Positions 44,500 to 54,021 of a stretch of DNA of 64,000 nucleotides are shown piece after piece. The DNA comes from Massilioclostridium coli (GTDB taxonomy: Bacteria > Bacillota > Clostridia > Oscillospirales > Ruminococcaceae). The position numbers and the translations under genes were made by a program. The notes below the pieces were generated by a model that made no database searches, was not told the origin of the DNA, and was given only the letters and a program-made list of their open reading frames with translations. Position 1 is the first letter of the stretch. Every line of letters starts with the position of its first letter. The stretch is taken from contig NZ_FMIZ01000006.1 in the NCBI RefSeq assembly GCF_900095865.1, forward strand, positions 434,001 through 498,000. The letters are read 5' to 3'.

Positions 44500-44655
44500 C
44501 GGTGAAAAAGATAGCCGCTACATCTGAACTGTAGCGGCGTCTTTTTTGCTACATAGAATAGGATGAGTTGAGGATACTGCCAGATATTCTACGGGCAAGT
44601 TCATTTCTAAAGCAAGCTCAAACTTGCCCGCTGTTTGTAAGAATATCTTATAATA
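44500..44655 (-). ncRNA. Candidate small transcript B, duplicate of A
   Basis: Downstream of a TATAAG -10-like box. The RNA folds into a long hairpin: AAGATATTCT pairs with GAATATCT and inside it GGGCAAGTT pairs with AACTTGCCC, which masks an ATG. That ATG opens a 28-codon frame (MNLPVEYLAV, SSTHPILCSKKD, AATVQM). Compared with A it conserves LP-I/V-EYL and IL-S-KK with an 18-nt in-frame deletion. It ends at the terminator at 44506-44547 (GCCGCTACA / TGTAGCGGC). Confidence 0.45.
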
Positions 44656-44777
44656 AACCAATAAAATACCACATAATTCTCATACCATACTATATTATTT
44701 TGAAATTTTCTGTGTTTGTTTTATATTTCCCTACATGATCCATTTTATTGTTTATAGAACCAAAGTTATTTTTATTG

Positions 44778-44811
44778 CAAAAAGGCCTGATGCATGCATC
44801 AGGCCTTTTTG
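44778..44811. terminator. Terminator of the pst-pho operon
   Basis: A perfect 34-bp palindrome (CAAAAAGGCCTGATGCA and complement) with A- and T-run flanks, 65 bp after the phoR stop. Confidence 0.88.
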
Positions 44812-44875
44812 TGGAAAATAGTTAGAGAATTGAAACAATGAAATATAAAAATAAAGGTTGATTGTAATATAAATA

Positions 44876-46534
44876 TTATATATGAGTCCATATCAGGGTA
44901 AATGTGGTTCCTTTTCCCATTGTACTGGTCACCTTAACATCCGCGCCCAAATAGGCGGCGCCGTGTTTTACAATGGACAAGCCCAATCCCGTTCCCCCAA
45001 TTTCTTTGGAATGGCTTTTATCCACACGGTAAAACCGTTCAAAAATACGCTGCTGGTCGGATACCGGAATTCCAATACCAGTATCCTTTACCGCAATACT
45101 TGTTATCTCATCTGTTTGTTGAATGATAACCTGTACAGATCCACCCCGATTATTATATTTAATAGCGTTGTCGCAAAGGTTATAAATTACTTCTTCAAAA
45201 ATTGGCTTTACAATCTCTAATGTAGCGGAACTTTGTTCGATACAGAGCCGTACATCCATTTTTTCTGCCGCTGGAGTAAGACGGTCTAAAATTTCTTTTG
45301 CTGTTTTGTAAAGGTCCACCGTTTCTTTTTCGTATGGTAGAACACTTTCATCCAACTGAGAAATTTTTATAATATCACTTACCAATGTGATTAAACGTTG
45401 TGATTCTGTAAAAATCCGTTCTGCAAATTTTGGGATATCCTCTGGTAACACAAGGCCATTTTGAATGATTTCCGCAAACCCTGAAATAGAAGTCAGTGGT
45501 GTTTTTAATTCATGGGAAATATTTGCGGTAAACTCATTCCGCAGCTGTTCCCTCTGCATTTTCTCGGTAATATCAATTAGAAGAAGAACAGCCCCCTCTA
45601 TTTCGTCATGATGGAAAACAGGGTTCCCAGTCAACCGATAAAACAAATCGTTTATCTGCAAAACAGCTTCTGTCCGTTCCCCAGACAGTGCTTTGTTCAC
45701 CACTTGGCGGAACGGTTCACTGCGGTTTAAAATAAAGATGCTGCCCTGTGGTTTGGTTTCTTTTGCCCCTAGCAACTGCAACGCGCTGTTGTTATAAGAA
45801 AGGAGTTCTGTCTGTTTGTCAATTACCAGCAGCCCTTCTTCCATATGATTAGTAATCAAGGAGAATTCTTCCTGTTGACGTTTAGCTTTGGATAGTTGGC
45901 TGCGTATGGTTCGTTTTTGACGGCTGATTTTCGTTAACAATGGGGCAATTTCTTCATAGGGTTCATTGATGTCTGGATTATTCAAGTCCAGCTTATTTAA
46001 TGGTTCCACAATTTTTTTAGATGCACGGAAAGAGAAAATGGTTGCCAGTAATACAATCAAGGCGAATACCCATAAAATTGGTTGGATTAGATTGAGCAGC
46101 AAGGTAGCCACATTATATTGTGTGCTGGATACACGTAAAATCTGGCCGTTGGAGAGTTTTAAAGCATAATAGATATTTTTATGGCCTAAGGTATTGGATT
46201 GCCGAACAGCTTTTCCTGATCCATTTTCTCGTGCTTCTTGCACTTCTTCTCTGGTATTGTGGTTTTCCATGGTTGCTGGATTGGAAGAGGTATCATATAG
46301 TACGGTACCATCCGTATCTATAATTGTAATCCGCTCTTTCCCCTCTGGAAGGTCATCTAGAGCCGAAATCCCTTCATGTTCTACGGCAATGGAAAGATAA
46401 TAGGCCGAATTTTCTAGTTCCCGCATTAGTTGGTTGTCAAAATATTGATATAAAATTCCAATAACAAAGGCAAGGCCTACAAAACAGGAAGCAATGGAAA
46501 CCAATAAAATAGAGCGAAAAATCCGTTTTGTCAT
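44876..46534 (-). CDS. phoR: Phosphate-sensing histidine kinase PhoR
   Basis: 552 aa. Two transmembrane helices (~7-29 and ~147-167) flank an extracytoplasmic sensor domain; then a HAMP-like linker, a PAS domain (~225-325), the HisKA domain with ISHELKTPLTS (His341) and the HATPase domain with NLCDNAIKYN, KDTGIGI, FERFYR and GTGLGLSIVKHG. Autophosphorylates and passes phosphate to PhoB. Its start overlaps the phoB stop by 4 nt, so the two are coupled. Last gene of the phosphate operon. Confidence 0.93.
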   Translation of the reverse strand: MTKRIFRSILLVSIASCFVGLAFVIGILYQYFDNQLMRELENSAYYLSIAVEHEGISALDDLPEGKERITIIDTDGTVLYDTSSNPATMENHNTREEVQEARENGSGKAVRQSNTLGHKNIYYALKLSNGQILRVSSTQYNVATLLLNLIQPILWVFALIVLLATIFSFRASKKIVEPLNKLDLNNPDINEPYEEIAPLLTKISRQKRTIRSQLSKAKRQQEEFSLITNHMEEGLLVIDKQTELLSYNNSALQLLGAKETKPQGSIFILNRSEPFRQVVNKALSGERTEAVLQINDLFYRLTGNPVFHHDEIEGAVLLLIDITEKMQREQLRNEFTANISHELKTPLTSISGFAEIIQNGLVLPEDIPKFAERIFTESQRLITLVSDIIKISQLDESVLPYEKETVDLYKTAKEILDRLTPAAEKMDVRLCIEQSSATLEIVKPIFEEVIYNLCDNAIKYNNRGGSVQVIIQQTDEITSIAVKDTGIGIPVSDQQRIFERFYRVDKSHSKEIGGTGLGLSIVKHGAAYLGADVKVTSTMGKGTTFTLIWTHI

Positions 46535-47211
46535 TTGTCCACATCCTCTATTTTATAGCCTATCCCCCGCACTGTTTTAATCAGGCTACCAGCTTCGCCT
46601 AATTTTTGCCGTAACGTACGGATATGGACGTCAATCGTACGGCTCTCCCCGTCAAACTCATAACCCCAAATGCGATCCAACAGCTGGGATCGAGTAAGCA
46701 CTGTACCTCGTTCCGCCAATAACAGGCAAAGTAACTCAAACTCTTTTAGCGTTAATGTGATGTTATTTCCATCCACAGTCACAATATGGCGAGATGGGCA
46801 AACATATAAATTCTCAATTTGATATTCCTCTATGGCAGCCTCTTCATCGCCAGCGCGACGTAGGGTAGCGCGGATACGGGAAAGCAGTTCCATCATACGG
46901 AATGGCTTTGGAATATAGTCATCCGCACCACTATCTAATCCACGGACAGTATCATATTCGCTTCCCTTCGCGGTAAGCATAATAACCGGAAGCCGTTTTG
47001 TCATAGATGAAGTGCGTATTTTTTTTAGGATGCTAAACCCATCTTCCTCTGGCAACATAATATCCAGCAAGACTAAATCTGGAACACTTTTCTGCATCGC
47101 CTCCCAAAATTCACTGGGTTTGGAAAACCCTTGGGCTTCTAGGCCCTGAGTATTTAAGGTATAGGTAACTAGTTCGCGGATGCTTTCATCGTCTTCTAAA
47201 CAGTAAATCAA
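46531..47211 (-). CDS. phoB: Phosphate response regulator PhoB/PhoP
   Basis: 226 aa. Receiver domain with acidic ED(6-8), phospho-acceptor Asp50 in LVLLDIMLPEEDG and LTAKG, then an OmpR-type winged helix (~130-225) with LTLKEFELLCLL and RTIDVHIRTLRQKLG. Expected to bind TTTACA-type direct repeats; five such half-sites lie upstream of pstS. TTG start at 47211 behind AGAGGCG. Confidence 0.93.
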   Translation of the reverse strand: MIYCLEDDESIRELVTYTLNTQGLEAQGFSKPSEFWEAMQKSVPDLVLLDIMLPEEDGFSILKKIRTSSMTKRLPVIMLTAKGSEYDTVRGLDSGADDYIPKPFRMMELLSRIRATLRRAGDEEAAIEEYQIENLYVCPSRHIVTVDGNNITLTLKEFELLCLLLAERGTVLTRSQLLDRIWGYEFDGESRTIDVHIRTLRQKLGEAGSLIKTVRGIGYKIEDVDK

Positions 47212-47250
47212 TTGTTATCGCCTCTTTTCCGCCTTTTATTGTAACATAAA

Positions 47251-47892
47251 TTACTTTTTATGAAAACCCAAGACAGAGTATTCTACACACTCAGCTAAAT
47301 TTACTGCATGGTCACCAATACGTTCAAAGTATTTTGCTACCATTAAAAGGTCCAATGCAACCCCTGCGTCTACTGTATCCTGACGGATTAAACCAATCAG
47401 TTCTTCTTTTACACTATCAAACATTTGGTCTACTTTATCATCATTTTTTTCTACCTGATGAGCCAAATCCAAATCCTGCTTTACAAAAGCTTCTACACTA
47501 TCGGTCACCATAGATACAGTAGCTACAGCCATTTCTCCAATATGGACTTTACTTTGCACCATATTATCCGCAATATACGGAGCCAGTTCGGAAATATCAG
47601 CAGCTTGGTCGCCAATACGTTCCATATCCGATATCATTTTTAACGCTGCGGATACCGAGCGTAAATCCCTTGCTACTGGCTGCTGTTGTAAAATCATTCT
47701 CATACAGAGGGATTCAATATCCCGTTCCATATGGTCGATTTCACGTTCCAAAGAGCAAACCTTTTGTTTTTGCTCCTCATCATTATTTTGAAGCAGTTTT
47801 GCGGAGATGGAAATAGCCTCCTCACACAAACTACCCATTGTAATTAGTTTTACATGTAATTCTTCTAATTGGCTATCAAACTTTGACCGCAT
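47251..47892 (-). CDS. phoU: Phosphate-signalling regulator PhoU
   Basis: 213 aa of two three-helix-bundle repeats. Seen: FDSQLEELHVKLITMGSLCEEAI, the metal-binding region RMILQQQPVARDLRSVSAALKMISDMERIGDQA and its second copy KYFERIGDHAVNLAE. Links Pst transporter activity to PhoR. It starts 2 bp after the pstB stop, with GGGAGG inside the end of pstB. Confidence 0.95.
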   Translation of the reverse strand: MRSKFDSQLEELHVKLITMGSLCEEAISISAKLLQNNDEEQKQKVCSLEREIDHMERDIESLCMRMILQQQPVARDLRSVSAALKMISDMERIGDQAADISELAPYIADNMVQSKVHIGEMAVATVSMVTDSVEAFVKQDLDLAHQVEKNDDKVDQMFDSVKEELIGLIRQDTVDAGVALDLLMVAKYFERIGDHAVNLAECVEYSVLGFHKK

Positions 47893-47894
47893 GA

Positions 47895-48659
47895 TTATCC
47901 AAACCTCCCTGTAATATAGTCTTCTGTGCGTTTATCCTGTGGCATAGAGAACATCTGCTCAGTATCATTGTATTCTACCATTTCACCTACCAAGAAAAAT
48001 GCTGTATAATCAGAAATACGGGTTGCTTGCTGCATATTGTGGGTAACAATAGCTACTGTATATTTCTCTTTTAAGCTGCCCATTAACTCTTCAATCTTGG
48101 AGGTAGAGATTGGATCCAATGCTGAGGTAGGTTCATCCATTAATAAAACTTCTGGTTCTACAGCCAGCGCTCTAGCAATACAGAGGCGCTGTTGTTGCCC
48201 ACCAGAAAGCCCCAACGCGGATTTTTTTAGCCGATCCTTGACTTCATCAAAAATTGCGGCATCCCGTAAACTTTTTTCTACGATTTCATCTAGCTTAACT
48301 CGAGAACGAATTCCATGGATTCTCGGTCCATATGCAATATTATCGTAAACGCTCATGGGAAAAGGATTTGGCTGCTGGAAAACCATCCCAACCTTTTTTC
48401 TCAACAAGGTAGTGTCTACTTTTGGGGAATAAATATCTTCCCCATCCAGCAACACTTTTCCCTCTATTTTTACGTTTGGAACCAAATCATTCATTCTATT
48501 TAACGTTTTTAAAAAAGTGGATTTCCCACATCCAGATGGTCCGATAAAAGCGGTAATCTTATTTTTAAAAATATCCATATTTACATTTTTTAACGCATGG
48601 TTTGTTCCATAATATAAATTTAAATTTTCCACATGGATTGTAACTTGTTGTTTTTCCAT
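47895..48659 (-). CDS. pstB: Phosphate ABC transporter ATP-binding protein PstB
   Basis: 254 aa from the ATG at 48659, with GGAGG 5 nt upstream; the frame opens 4 codons earlier at a TTG within that site. Walker [11 protein letters not shown]-loop [13 protein letters not shown], signature LSGGQQQR, Walker [15 protein letters not shown]-loop VTHNM. ATPase that powers phosphate import with PstA and PstC. Confidence 0.97.
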   Translation of the reverse strand: MEKQQVTIHVENLNLYYGTNHALKNVNMDIFKNKITAFIGPSGCGKSTFLKTLNRMNDLVPNVKIEGKVLLDGEDIYSPKVDTTLLRKKVGMVFQQPNPFPMSVYDNIAYGPRIHGIRSRVKLDEIVEKSLRDAAIFDEVKDRLKKSALGLSGGQQQRLCIARALAVEPEVLLMDEPTSALDPISTSKIEELMGSLKEKYTVAIVTHNMQQATRISDYTAFFLVGEMVEYNDTEQMFSMPQDKRTEDYITGRFG

Positions 48660-48675
48660 ACTGTCCTCCAACTTG

Positions 48676-49545
48676 TTATTTTTCTTTATTTACATCAAGT
48701 TTACGGCTTAAAACTTTTGTCAATAGATTAATGGCTAGAACGATAATAATCAGTACAAACGCAATGCCAAATGCATCATCATATTTTGCCTTTGTCATGC
48801 TCAAATACATTTGGATCGTTAAAGTGCCACCAGGTGAAAGAGGATGTGTAAGCCAATTATGTACCATTAAATAACCGCTTCCCGCTGTAAACAAAAGGGC
48901 TGCGGATTCCCCTACAATTCTACCAATAGACAAAATAACCCCGGTTATAATACCTGGAATCGCACTGGGGAGGATAATAGTGCGAATCATATACCATTTT
49001 GTCGCCCCAATCCCCAAAGCACCACTACGATAGCTTTCTGGAACGGTTTTTAAGGCTTCCTGTGTTGTTCTTGTAATAATTGGTAATATCATAATAGTCA
49101 ATGTCAAGGCGCCGCACAAAATAGAAAAACCGAGCCCTAACACGTTCCCGAAAAACACCATACCGAATAAACCAAAAATAATGGAGGGAATCCCAGATAA
49201 TGTCTCTGTCGTAAATTCAATTAGTCTTACTAACTTTCCGCCCTTTGCATATTCGTTTAAATAAATGGCAGAGCCAATACCAATTGGTGTTGCAATGACT
49301 AAGGTAATTACTATAATATATATCGTATTAATAATATTAGGCAATATACCAAATGTACCTTCTAATGCACTTTGTGCCTTAGAAATAAAATCCCAATTTA
49401 TTGATGGAAGCCCACGGTATATCACATAACCAATAATCCCAACCAATAATAATACTGCTAAAAATGCACAGGCGTAGATTAAAACAAGTAAAATAATATC
49501 ACCTGGACGCCGTTTTTTATCATAAATACTTACGCTAGTTGTCAT
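48676..49545 (-). CDS. pstA: Phosphate ABC transporter permease PstA
   Basis: 289 aa, six transmembrane helices. The permease EAA-like loop is [37 protein letters not shown]. Overlaps the pstC stop, with its GGGAGG inside pstC, so translation is coupled. Confidence 0.95.
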   Translation of the reverse strand: MTTSVSIYDKKRRPGDIILLVLIYACAFLAVLLLVGIIGYVIYRGLPSINWDFISKAQSALEGTFGILPNIINTIYIIVITLVIATPIGIGSAIYLNEYAKGGKLVRLIEFTTETLSGIPSIIFGLFGMVFFGNVLGLGFSILCGALTLTIMILPIITRTTQEALKTVPESYRSGALGIGATKWYMIRTIILPSAIPGIITGVILSIGRIVGESAALLFTAGSGYLMVHNWLTHPLSPGGTLTIQMYLSMTKAKYDDAFGIAFVLIIIVLAINLLTKVLSRKLDVNKEK

Positions 49546-50488
49546 CTTTACTGCCTCCCTTTTTCAGGATAGCACTCAGTATAATATTAATTATCATAAT
49601 AAATGCAAATAATACCAAACCGATTGTAAACAATACTTCACGGTGCAAACCACCAGCATAACCCATCTCAGAGACAATGGCGGTTGTTAATGTTCGAACT
49701 GAATTAAATGGTAATGGAAGATTTACTGAGTTTCCACATACCAGAACAATTGCCATTGCTTCCCCAAGAGCTCGTCCAATACCGAGAACAACACCGGTAA
49801 TAATACCGGATTTTGCTGCTGGTACTGTTACTTTAAAAATAGTTTGAATTTTACTTGCACCTAGCGCTAAAGAAGAATTTCTGTATTGTTGTGGTACTGC
49901 GCGTAATGAGCTTTCGCTAATATTGATAACAGTAGGCAAAATCATAATAGCTAACACAATTACAGCTGATAATAAATTAGCTCCACCTGTAAATTGATGG
50001 TCTGGATCATTTTTAAAAATAAATTGTTCCAATTTATATATAACGGGGTTTACCATTAAAATACCCAATAAGCCATACACAACAGAAGGAATGCCCGCCA
50101 ATAGCTCAACTGCTGGCTTTACAATATGCGCTAATTTTTTATTTGAAATCTCTGATAAGAATATAGCTGTCATTAACGCAATTGGTACACCAATTAAAAT
50201 AGCTAATGTAGTAGCTATAATAGAGGTTAAAATAATATACAATATACCAAACTTAGGATCTGTAGCTGTAGGAGCCCATTCTGTTCCAAATAAAATATCT
50301 AAAATCCCAACTTTAAATAATGCAGGAGCCCCTGAATAAATCATATAAACTGTAATTGCAAGAACCGCAAGAATCGCAACAACTGCACATATAAAAAAGA
50401 TAACATTAGCTGTAAGCTCAATGGCGGACTTTGTTTTGTGGCTTCCAATAATGGAAATAGGTTTTTTTACTCCACCATGGGGTTTCAT
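49535..50488 (-). CDS. pstC: Phosphate ABC transporter permease PstC
   Basis: 317 aa from the ATG at 50488 (MKPHGGVKKP); GGAGG lies 11 nt upstream and is itself inside the longer open frame, so the 10-codon extension is unlikely. Six transmembrane helices and the EAA-like loop SLRAVPQQYRNSSLALGASKIQTIFKVTVPAAKSGI. Partner of PstA. Confidence 0.95.
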   Translation of the reverse strand: MKPHGGVKKPISIIGSHKTKSAIELTANVIFFICAVVAILAVLAITVYMIYSGAPALFKVGILDILFGTEWAPTATDPKFGILYIILTSIIATTLAILIGVPIALMTAIFLSEISNKKLAHIVKPAVELLAGIPSVVYGLLGILMVNPVIYKLEQFIFKNDPDHQFTGGANLLSAVIVLAIMILPTVINISESSLRAVPQQYRNSSLALGASKIQTIFKVTVPAAKSGIITGVVLGIGRALGEAMAIVLVCGNSVNLPLPFNSVRTLTTAIVSEMGYAGGLHREVLFTIGLVLFAFIMIINIILSAILKKGGSKDDN

Positions 50489-50532
50489 GATATTACACGC
50501 CTCCTTTTTCTTGACCACACATAAATTTCATG

Positions 50533-50570
50533 ACGATATCCCCAAGAATTTTAAAATCTTGAGGATATCG
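50533..50570 (-). other. Hairpin between pstS and pstC
   Basis: CGATATCCTCAAGA-type arms pair over ~15 bp with an A/T loop and no T-run. In ABC operons such a hairpin after the binding-protein gene usually protects the upstream mRNA or limits read-through, giving more PstS than PstC. Confidence 0.65.
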
Positions 50571-50595
50571 AATAGTATGTAAGATTTTTTCTTTT

Positions 50596-51477
50596 TTATT
50601 GTTTATCTGGAACAACCAATCCAACTTTTTGAATGATTTCCTGACCTTTGTCAGATTCAATATATTTAAACAGTTCTTGAACAGCTTCGCTTTGTTCAGA
50701 AATTTCACCTTTTGTTGCCAATACAAATGGACGGCTTAAGAAATAATCACCGGATTTAATATTTTCTTCTGTTGCTTCTACACCTTCCAAATTTACACAG
50801 GTTACGGTATCGTCCAAAACGTCTAAAGAAACATAACCAATTGCGCCTGGAGTAGAAGCTACTTTTGCCATAACACCACCAGTGGAATCAACTTCTTGTG
50901 CATATTTGCATGCGTCTTCAATTTCAAGCAATTCTTCAAATGCGCTACGGGTACCAGAGCCGGATTCACGTCCAATTACAACAATCGCTTGGTCATTTCC
51001 GCCTAATTCACTCCAGTTCGTAACATCACCTTTATAAATACTAATCAATTGGTCTTTTGTTAAATTTGTTACTGTGTTCGCAGTATCAACTACTACTGCA
51101 ATGCCATCAATCGCTACAATATTTTCAACAATTCCTGCAGATTTTTCATCGTCTTTTAATGCTCTGGAAGCGTTACCGATATCAACGGTACCATTGGTTA
51201 CTGCTTCGATACCAGCGCCGGAACCTGTATACTCAGCGGTTGCGGCTGCGTTGCAATCTGCGTTGAAAGATTCGGTTAATGCGGAACAGAATTTTTCCAT
51301 AGAAGTAGAACCGGACATTGTAATTTTAGCTCCACCTAAATCAACATTACCAGAAGTTGATGTAGAAGATCCTGTAGATGCATTAGAACTACTATTTCCA
51401 TTGCCTCCACATGCGGTTAAACTTACTGCCATAACGCCAGCTAATAAAGCGGCAAGAATTTTCTTTATTGTTTTCAT
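50596..51477 (-). CDS. pstS: Phosphate-binding lipoprotein PstS
   Basis: 293 aa from the ATG at 51477 (AAGGAG 9 nt upstream). Lipoprotein signal with lipobox LTAC (Cys ~21), a Gly/Ser/Asn linker, then a type II periplasmic-binding fold: phosphate-contact motifs MSGSTSMEKF, TGSGAGIEAV and GRESGSGTRSAF. Captures phosphate outside the membrane for PstCAB. First gene of the operon, preceded by phased TTTACA sites. Confidence 0.96.
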   Translation of the reverse strand: MKTIKKILAALLAGVMAVSLTACGGNGNSSSNASTGSSTSTSGNVDLGGAKITMSGSTSMEKFCSALTESFNADCNAAATAEYTGSGAGIEAVTNGTVDIGNASRALKDDEKSAGIVENIVAIDGIAVVVDTANTVTNLTKDQLISIYKGDVTNWSELGGNDQAIVVIGRESGSGTRSAFEELLEIEDACKYAQEVDSTGGVMAKVASTPGAIGYVSLDVLDDTVTCVNLEGVEATEENIKSGDYFLSRPFVLATKGEISEQSEAVQELFKYIESDKGQEIIQKVGLVVPDKQ

Positions 51478-51512
51478 TGTTTGTTTCTCCTTTATCATTA
51501 GATTACGTTTTA

Positions 51513-51589
51513 CAGTATATAAAAGCTATGTAAAGTGTAAAATCACAGTTATGTAAAATATAAGTAAAACAGAAAAAACCCAAATGTAA
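51513..51589 (-). promoter_or_regulatory. PhoB/PhoP-type operator and promoter of the pst operon
   Basis: On the minus strand the -10 is TATACT (51513-51518) and no proper -35 is present. Instead there are TTTACA-like half-sites at 51584-51589, 51562-51567 (TTTACT), 51551-51556, 51535-51540 and 51528-51533. The upstream three are spaced by 11 or 22 bp, i.e. on one helix face, as expected for PhoB/PhoP direct repeats. Confidence 0.75.
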
Positions 51590-51595
51590 AATGAT

Positions 51596-51633
51596 AAACT
51601 AGTTCTTGTTTGCTTTTTCATACAAGAACTAGT
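51596..51633. other. Palindrome between divergent pstS and corA
   Basis: Perfect 13-bp arms (AACTAGTTCTTGT and complement) around 12 nt. There is no T-run after it; a transcript-end hairpin or operator are both possible. Confidence 0.45.
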
Positions 51634-51761
51634 TGTAAATTGTTTCCGAAATCCATCTATTTTGACTATTTTTTGTAAAATATATGAAATCTGGAGATTT
51701 TTCTTAAAATCTATGTTATAATGGTAAAAAATGGAGTGTTTGATAGAAAAGGAGGGCTTAT

Positions 51762-52730
51762 ATGTATTTTAGAATTACAAAAGGAGAAAAAGGGCTTAAC
51801 ATTAAAACATATCCTTCTAATACCGATAAAATGGTTACTTGGACAGGGATACCAGCTACCTGTACTCCTACTTACCCAGAACTGGATAAACTGTTTTGGA
51901 AATTGCAGGATAGCCGAAAAATTGTTAAATTTTGCAAAGCAGAGGTGTACCCAGAAATCATTATTGGAACCTTGGGTATTCCAGTAAAAATGTATCAGGA
52001 TCACTATAACTCAGCTTCTTTTTGTATTCAAAAAGATCAGATTATTATTTTAGACCACACAAATTTTATAGATCATCTGATATTACAAATTCCACTAACA
52101 CATTATGGACGTCCCATTAAGATGGGAAAATTCCTATATGACCTGTTAAATTTGTTAATTGATAGAGACTTAATCTTTATGGAACAACTTGAAACAAAAC
52201 TTTTACAGCAGGAAGAAGAAATCGAAGAAGAGGAAGGGGAAAAAGCAGGTGATATTCCATATTCGGTACAGATACGAAAAAAAGCGTTTTGTCTTTACCG
52301 ATATTACAAACAACTGGCTGATGTAGGAAGAAAATTAGCGGAAGATGAAAATGAGTATTTTGAGGAACAGGACCGATATATTTTTCAATTATTTGTGGAG
52401 CGTGTAGAGCGTCTAGCTAGTGAAGCAAAGATGCTGCAGGAATATTCTATGGAACTATGGCAGTTACACCAGGCTAAACAGAACGAAAAACAAAACCGTA
52501 CCATGTTGGTATTGACCATTATATCGGCTATTTTTATGCCATTGAGTTTAGTTGTTGGATGGTATGGAATGAATTTTATAAATATGCCAGAATTACATTG
52601 GAAATATGGTTATGCATTAATTGCGGCACTTTGTGGGTTATTTCTTTTTATTAGTTTAGGTTATTTAAGCTACAAAAACTTTTTTATGCACCCCAAAAAA
52701 GAGAAACAGAAAGACGAGCAAAATAAATAG
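51762..52730 (+). CDS. CorA-family divalent metal transporter
   Basis: 322 aa. Large cytoplasmic funnel domain with an acidic coiled coil (QQEEEIEEEEGEK, ~148-160), then two C-terminal transmembrane helices. The pore signature is Y268-G-M-N271 in VVGWYGMNFINMPE. Mg2+ or another divalent cation channel. AAGGAGG before the ATG; single gene divergent from pstS. Confidence 0.92.
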   Translation: MYFRITKGEKGLNIKTYPSNTDKMVTWTGIPATCTPTYPELDKLFWKLQDSRKIVKFCKAEVYPEIIIGTLGIPVKMYQDHYNSASFCIQKDQIIILDHTNFIDHLILQIPLTHYGRPIKMGKFLYDLLNLLIDRDLIFMEQLETKLLQQEEEIEEEEGEKAGDIPYSVQIRKKAFCLYRYYKQLADVGRKLAEDENEYFEEQDRYIFQLFVERVERLASEAKMLQEYSMELWQLHQAKQNEKQNRTMLVLTIISAIFMPLSLVVGWYGMNFINMPELHWKYGYALIAALCGLFLFISLGYLSYKNFFMHPKKEKQKDEQNK

Positions 52731-52763
52731 GAGGCTTCTTACAAGGAAGCCCCCTATTTATTT
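52727..52763 (+). terminator. Terminator of the corA-like gene
   Basis: ATAGGAGGCTTC / GAAGCCCCCTAT stem overlapping the stop codon, followed by TTTATTTTAT. Confidence 0.8.
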
Positions 52764-52923
52764 TATGGTTCCTGTTTATAGGGCAAAATAAACCGTTTTG
52801 CCTAGGGTAGATAGAAAAACCATAATAACCAATTCATCTATTCAATAAAAACAGATTTCATTTATCCGGGTTCTAGATAAGCTAACATACACCTGTACTA
52901 CGTTAATCACTATAGTTTACAAA

Positions 52924-54021
52924 CTATATCAGTGTTGCAAGGATACTGTTGGATACCAAAAAACCTGTTGGAGTAAAATGAATACGGGAATCCTCCTGTA
53001 CGATAAAACCTGCTTTTTGGAATGGCTCTATCTTTTTAGCTAGTTGGCTGGATTCAACTGGATATTTCTCTTTTGCCTGTACCAAGTCAATCCCTTTTTT
53101 TAGGCGCATTCCCAACATAATATAATCTTCCCAATCCCCACCGGGTTGGGAAAATTCCCGTTCTTGAATCCCCAGTTTCAAATAAGACTGGATATCCCTA
53201 CTATGTCCATAGCGGATTCTCTGATAAAAGGAATGGGCGGCAGGACCAAATCCGATGTATTCCCCACATTCCCAGTATTTCAGATTATGCCGGCTTTGCT
53301 TGCCTGGTTTCGCAAAGTTGGAAATCTCATATTGTTCAAATCCCATATTAAAGAGACTTTCCACTGTTTTCAAGTAAATATCCGCTGTTTGGTCCTCATC
53401 TGGACAAAACTTTAAACATTCTGCGCCAAAATAACGAGTTCCTGGCTCGATTTTCAACAAATAAGCAGAAACATGTTGAATGTTTAACTGATTGATAAAA
53501 TCGAATGACTGTTCTATGCTGGAAACCGTTTGGTATGGAACTCCCAACATCAAATCAACCGAGATATTTTCAAATCCTGCCTGTTTTGCTATCTTCACCG
53601 CCCGCTTCACCTGTTCTGGAGAATGTTTCCGGCCCAAAGCTTCCAATTCCCTCGGTACTGCGGATTGCATCCCAAATGAAATCCGGTTGAACCCGCCTTT
53701 TCTCAATTGCGTTAATTGGGACAAAGAAACAGTATTCGGATTCGCTTCCAAAGTAATTTCACTGGAATCCTCCAATTGATAAAAGCGTTTCGCCTGTACC
53801 ACAATCTGCACCAGTTGTTCCGGATACAGTAATGTTGGGGTTCCCCCACCAAAATACAAGGTATCCGCCTGCTTGGTATGGTCCGCCTGTTCCAGTTCGG
53901 TCAAAATGGCTTGGACATATTCCTGCTTTAACGTTTCAGAGGCTGCCATGGAATAAAAATCGCAGTAAGGGCATTTTCCATTGCAAAACGGTACATGTAC
54001 ATATAAGCCAATCTTATTCAT
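52924..54021 (-). CDS. hemW: Radical-SAM haem chaperone HemW-like protein
   Basis: 365 aa. 4Fe-4S radical-SAM motif C13-x3-C17-x2-C20 in [15 protein letters not shown], then [27 protein letters not shown] and the HemW-like C-terminal domain ending SILATLI. Related to coproporphyrinogen III oxidase HemN but lacking the HemN N-terminal extension, hence HemW (haem chaperone). It overlaps the lepA stop by 8 nt, the conserved lepA-hemW pair of Firmicutes. Confidence 0.92.
   Translation of the reverse strand: MNKIGLYVHVPFCNGKCPYCDFYSMAASETLKQEYVQAILTELEQADHTKQADTLYFGGGTPTLLYPEQLVQIVVQAKRFYQLEDSSEITLEANPNTVSLSQLTQLRKGGFNRISFGMQSAVPRELEALGRKHSPEQVKRAVKIAKQAGFENISVDLMLGVPYQTVSSIEQSFDFINQLNIQHVSAYLLKIEPGTRYFGAECLKFCPDEDQTADIYLKTVESLFNMGFEQYEISNFAKPGKQSRHNLKYWECGEYIGFGPAAHSFYQRIRYGHSRDIQSYLKLGIQEREFSQPGGDWEDYIMLGMRLKKGIDLVQAKEKYPVESSQLAKKIEPFQKAGFIVQEDSRIHFTPTGFLVSNSILATLI

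Larger units (their letters stand above)
44138..44675. repeat. Tandem ~270-290 bp duplication of the small-RNA unit
   Basis: Shared elements in both copies: terminator hairpin plus T-run, then GCTAnnTAGAATAnGAT, then CCAGATATTCTAnGGGCAA, then a TCTTA-TATAA promoter box. A TTTATTGGCAGTT-like block recurs at ~44138-44150, ~44400-44412 and, degenerate, ~44660-44672. Confidence 0.6.
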
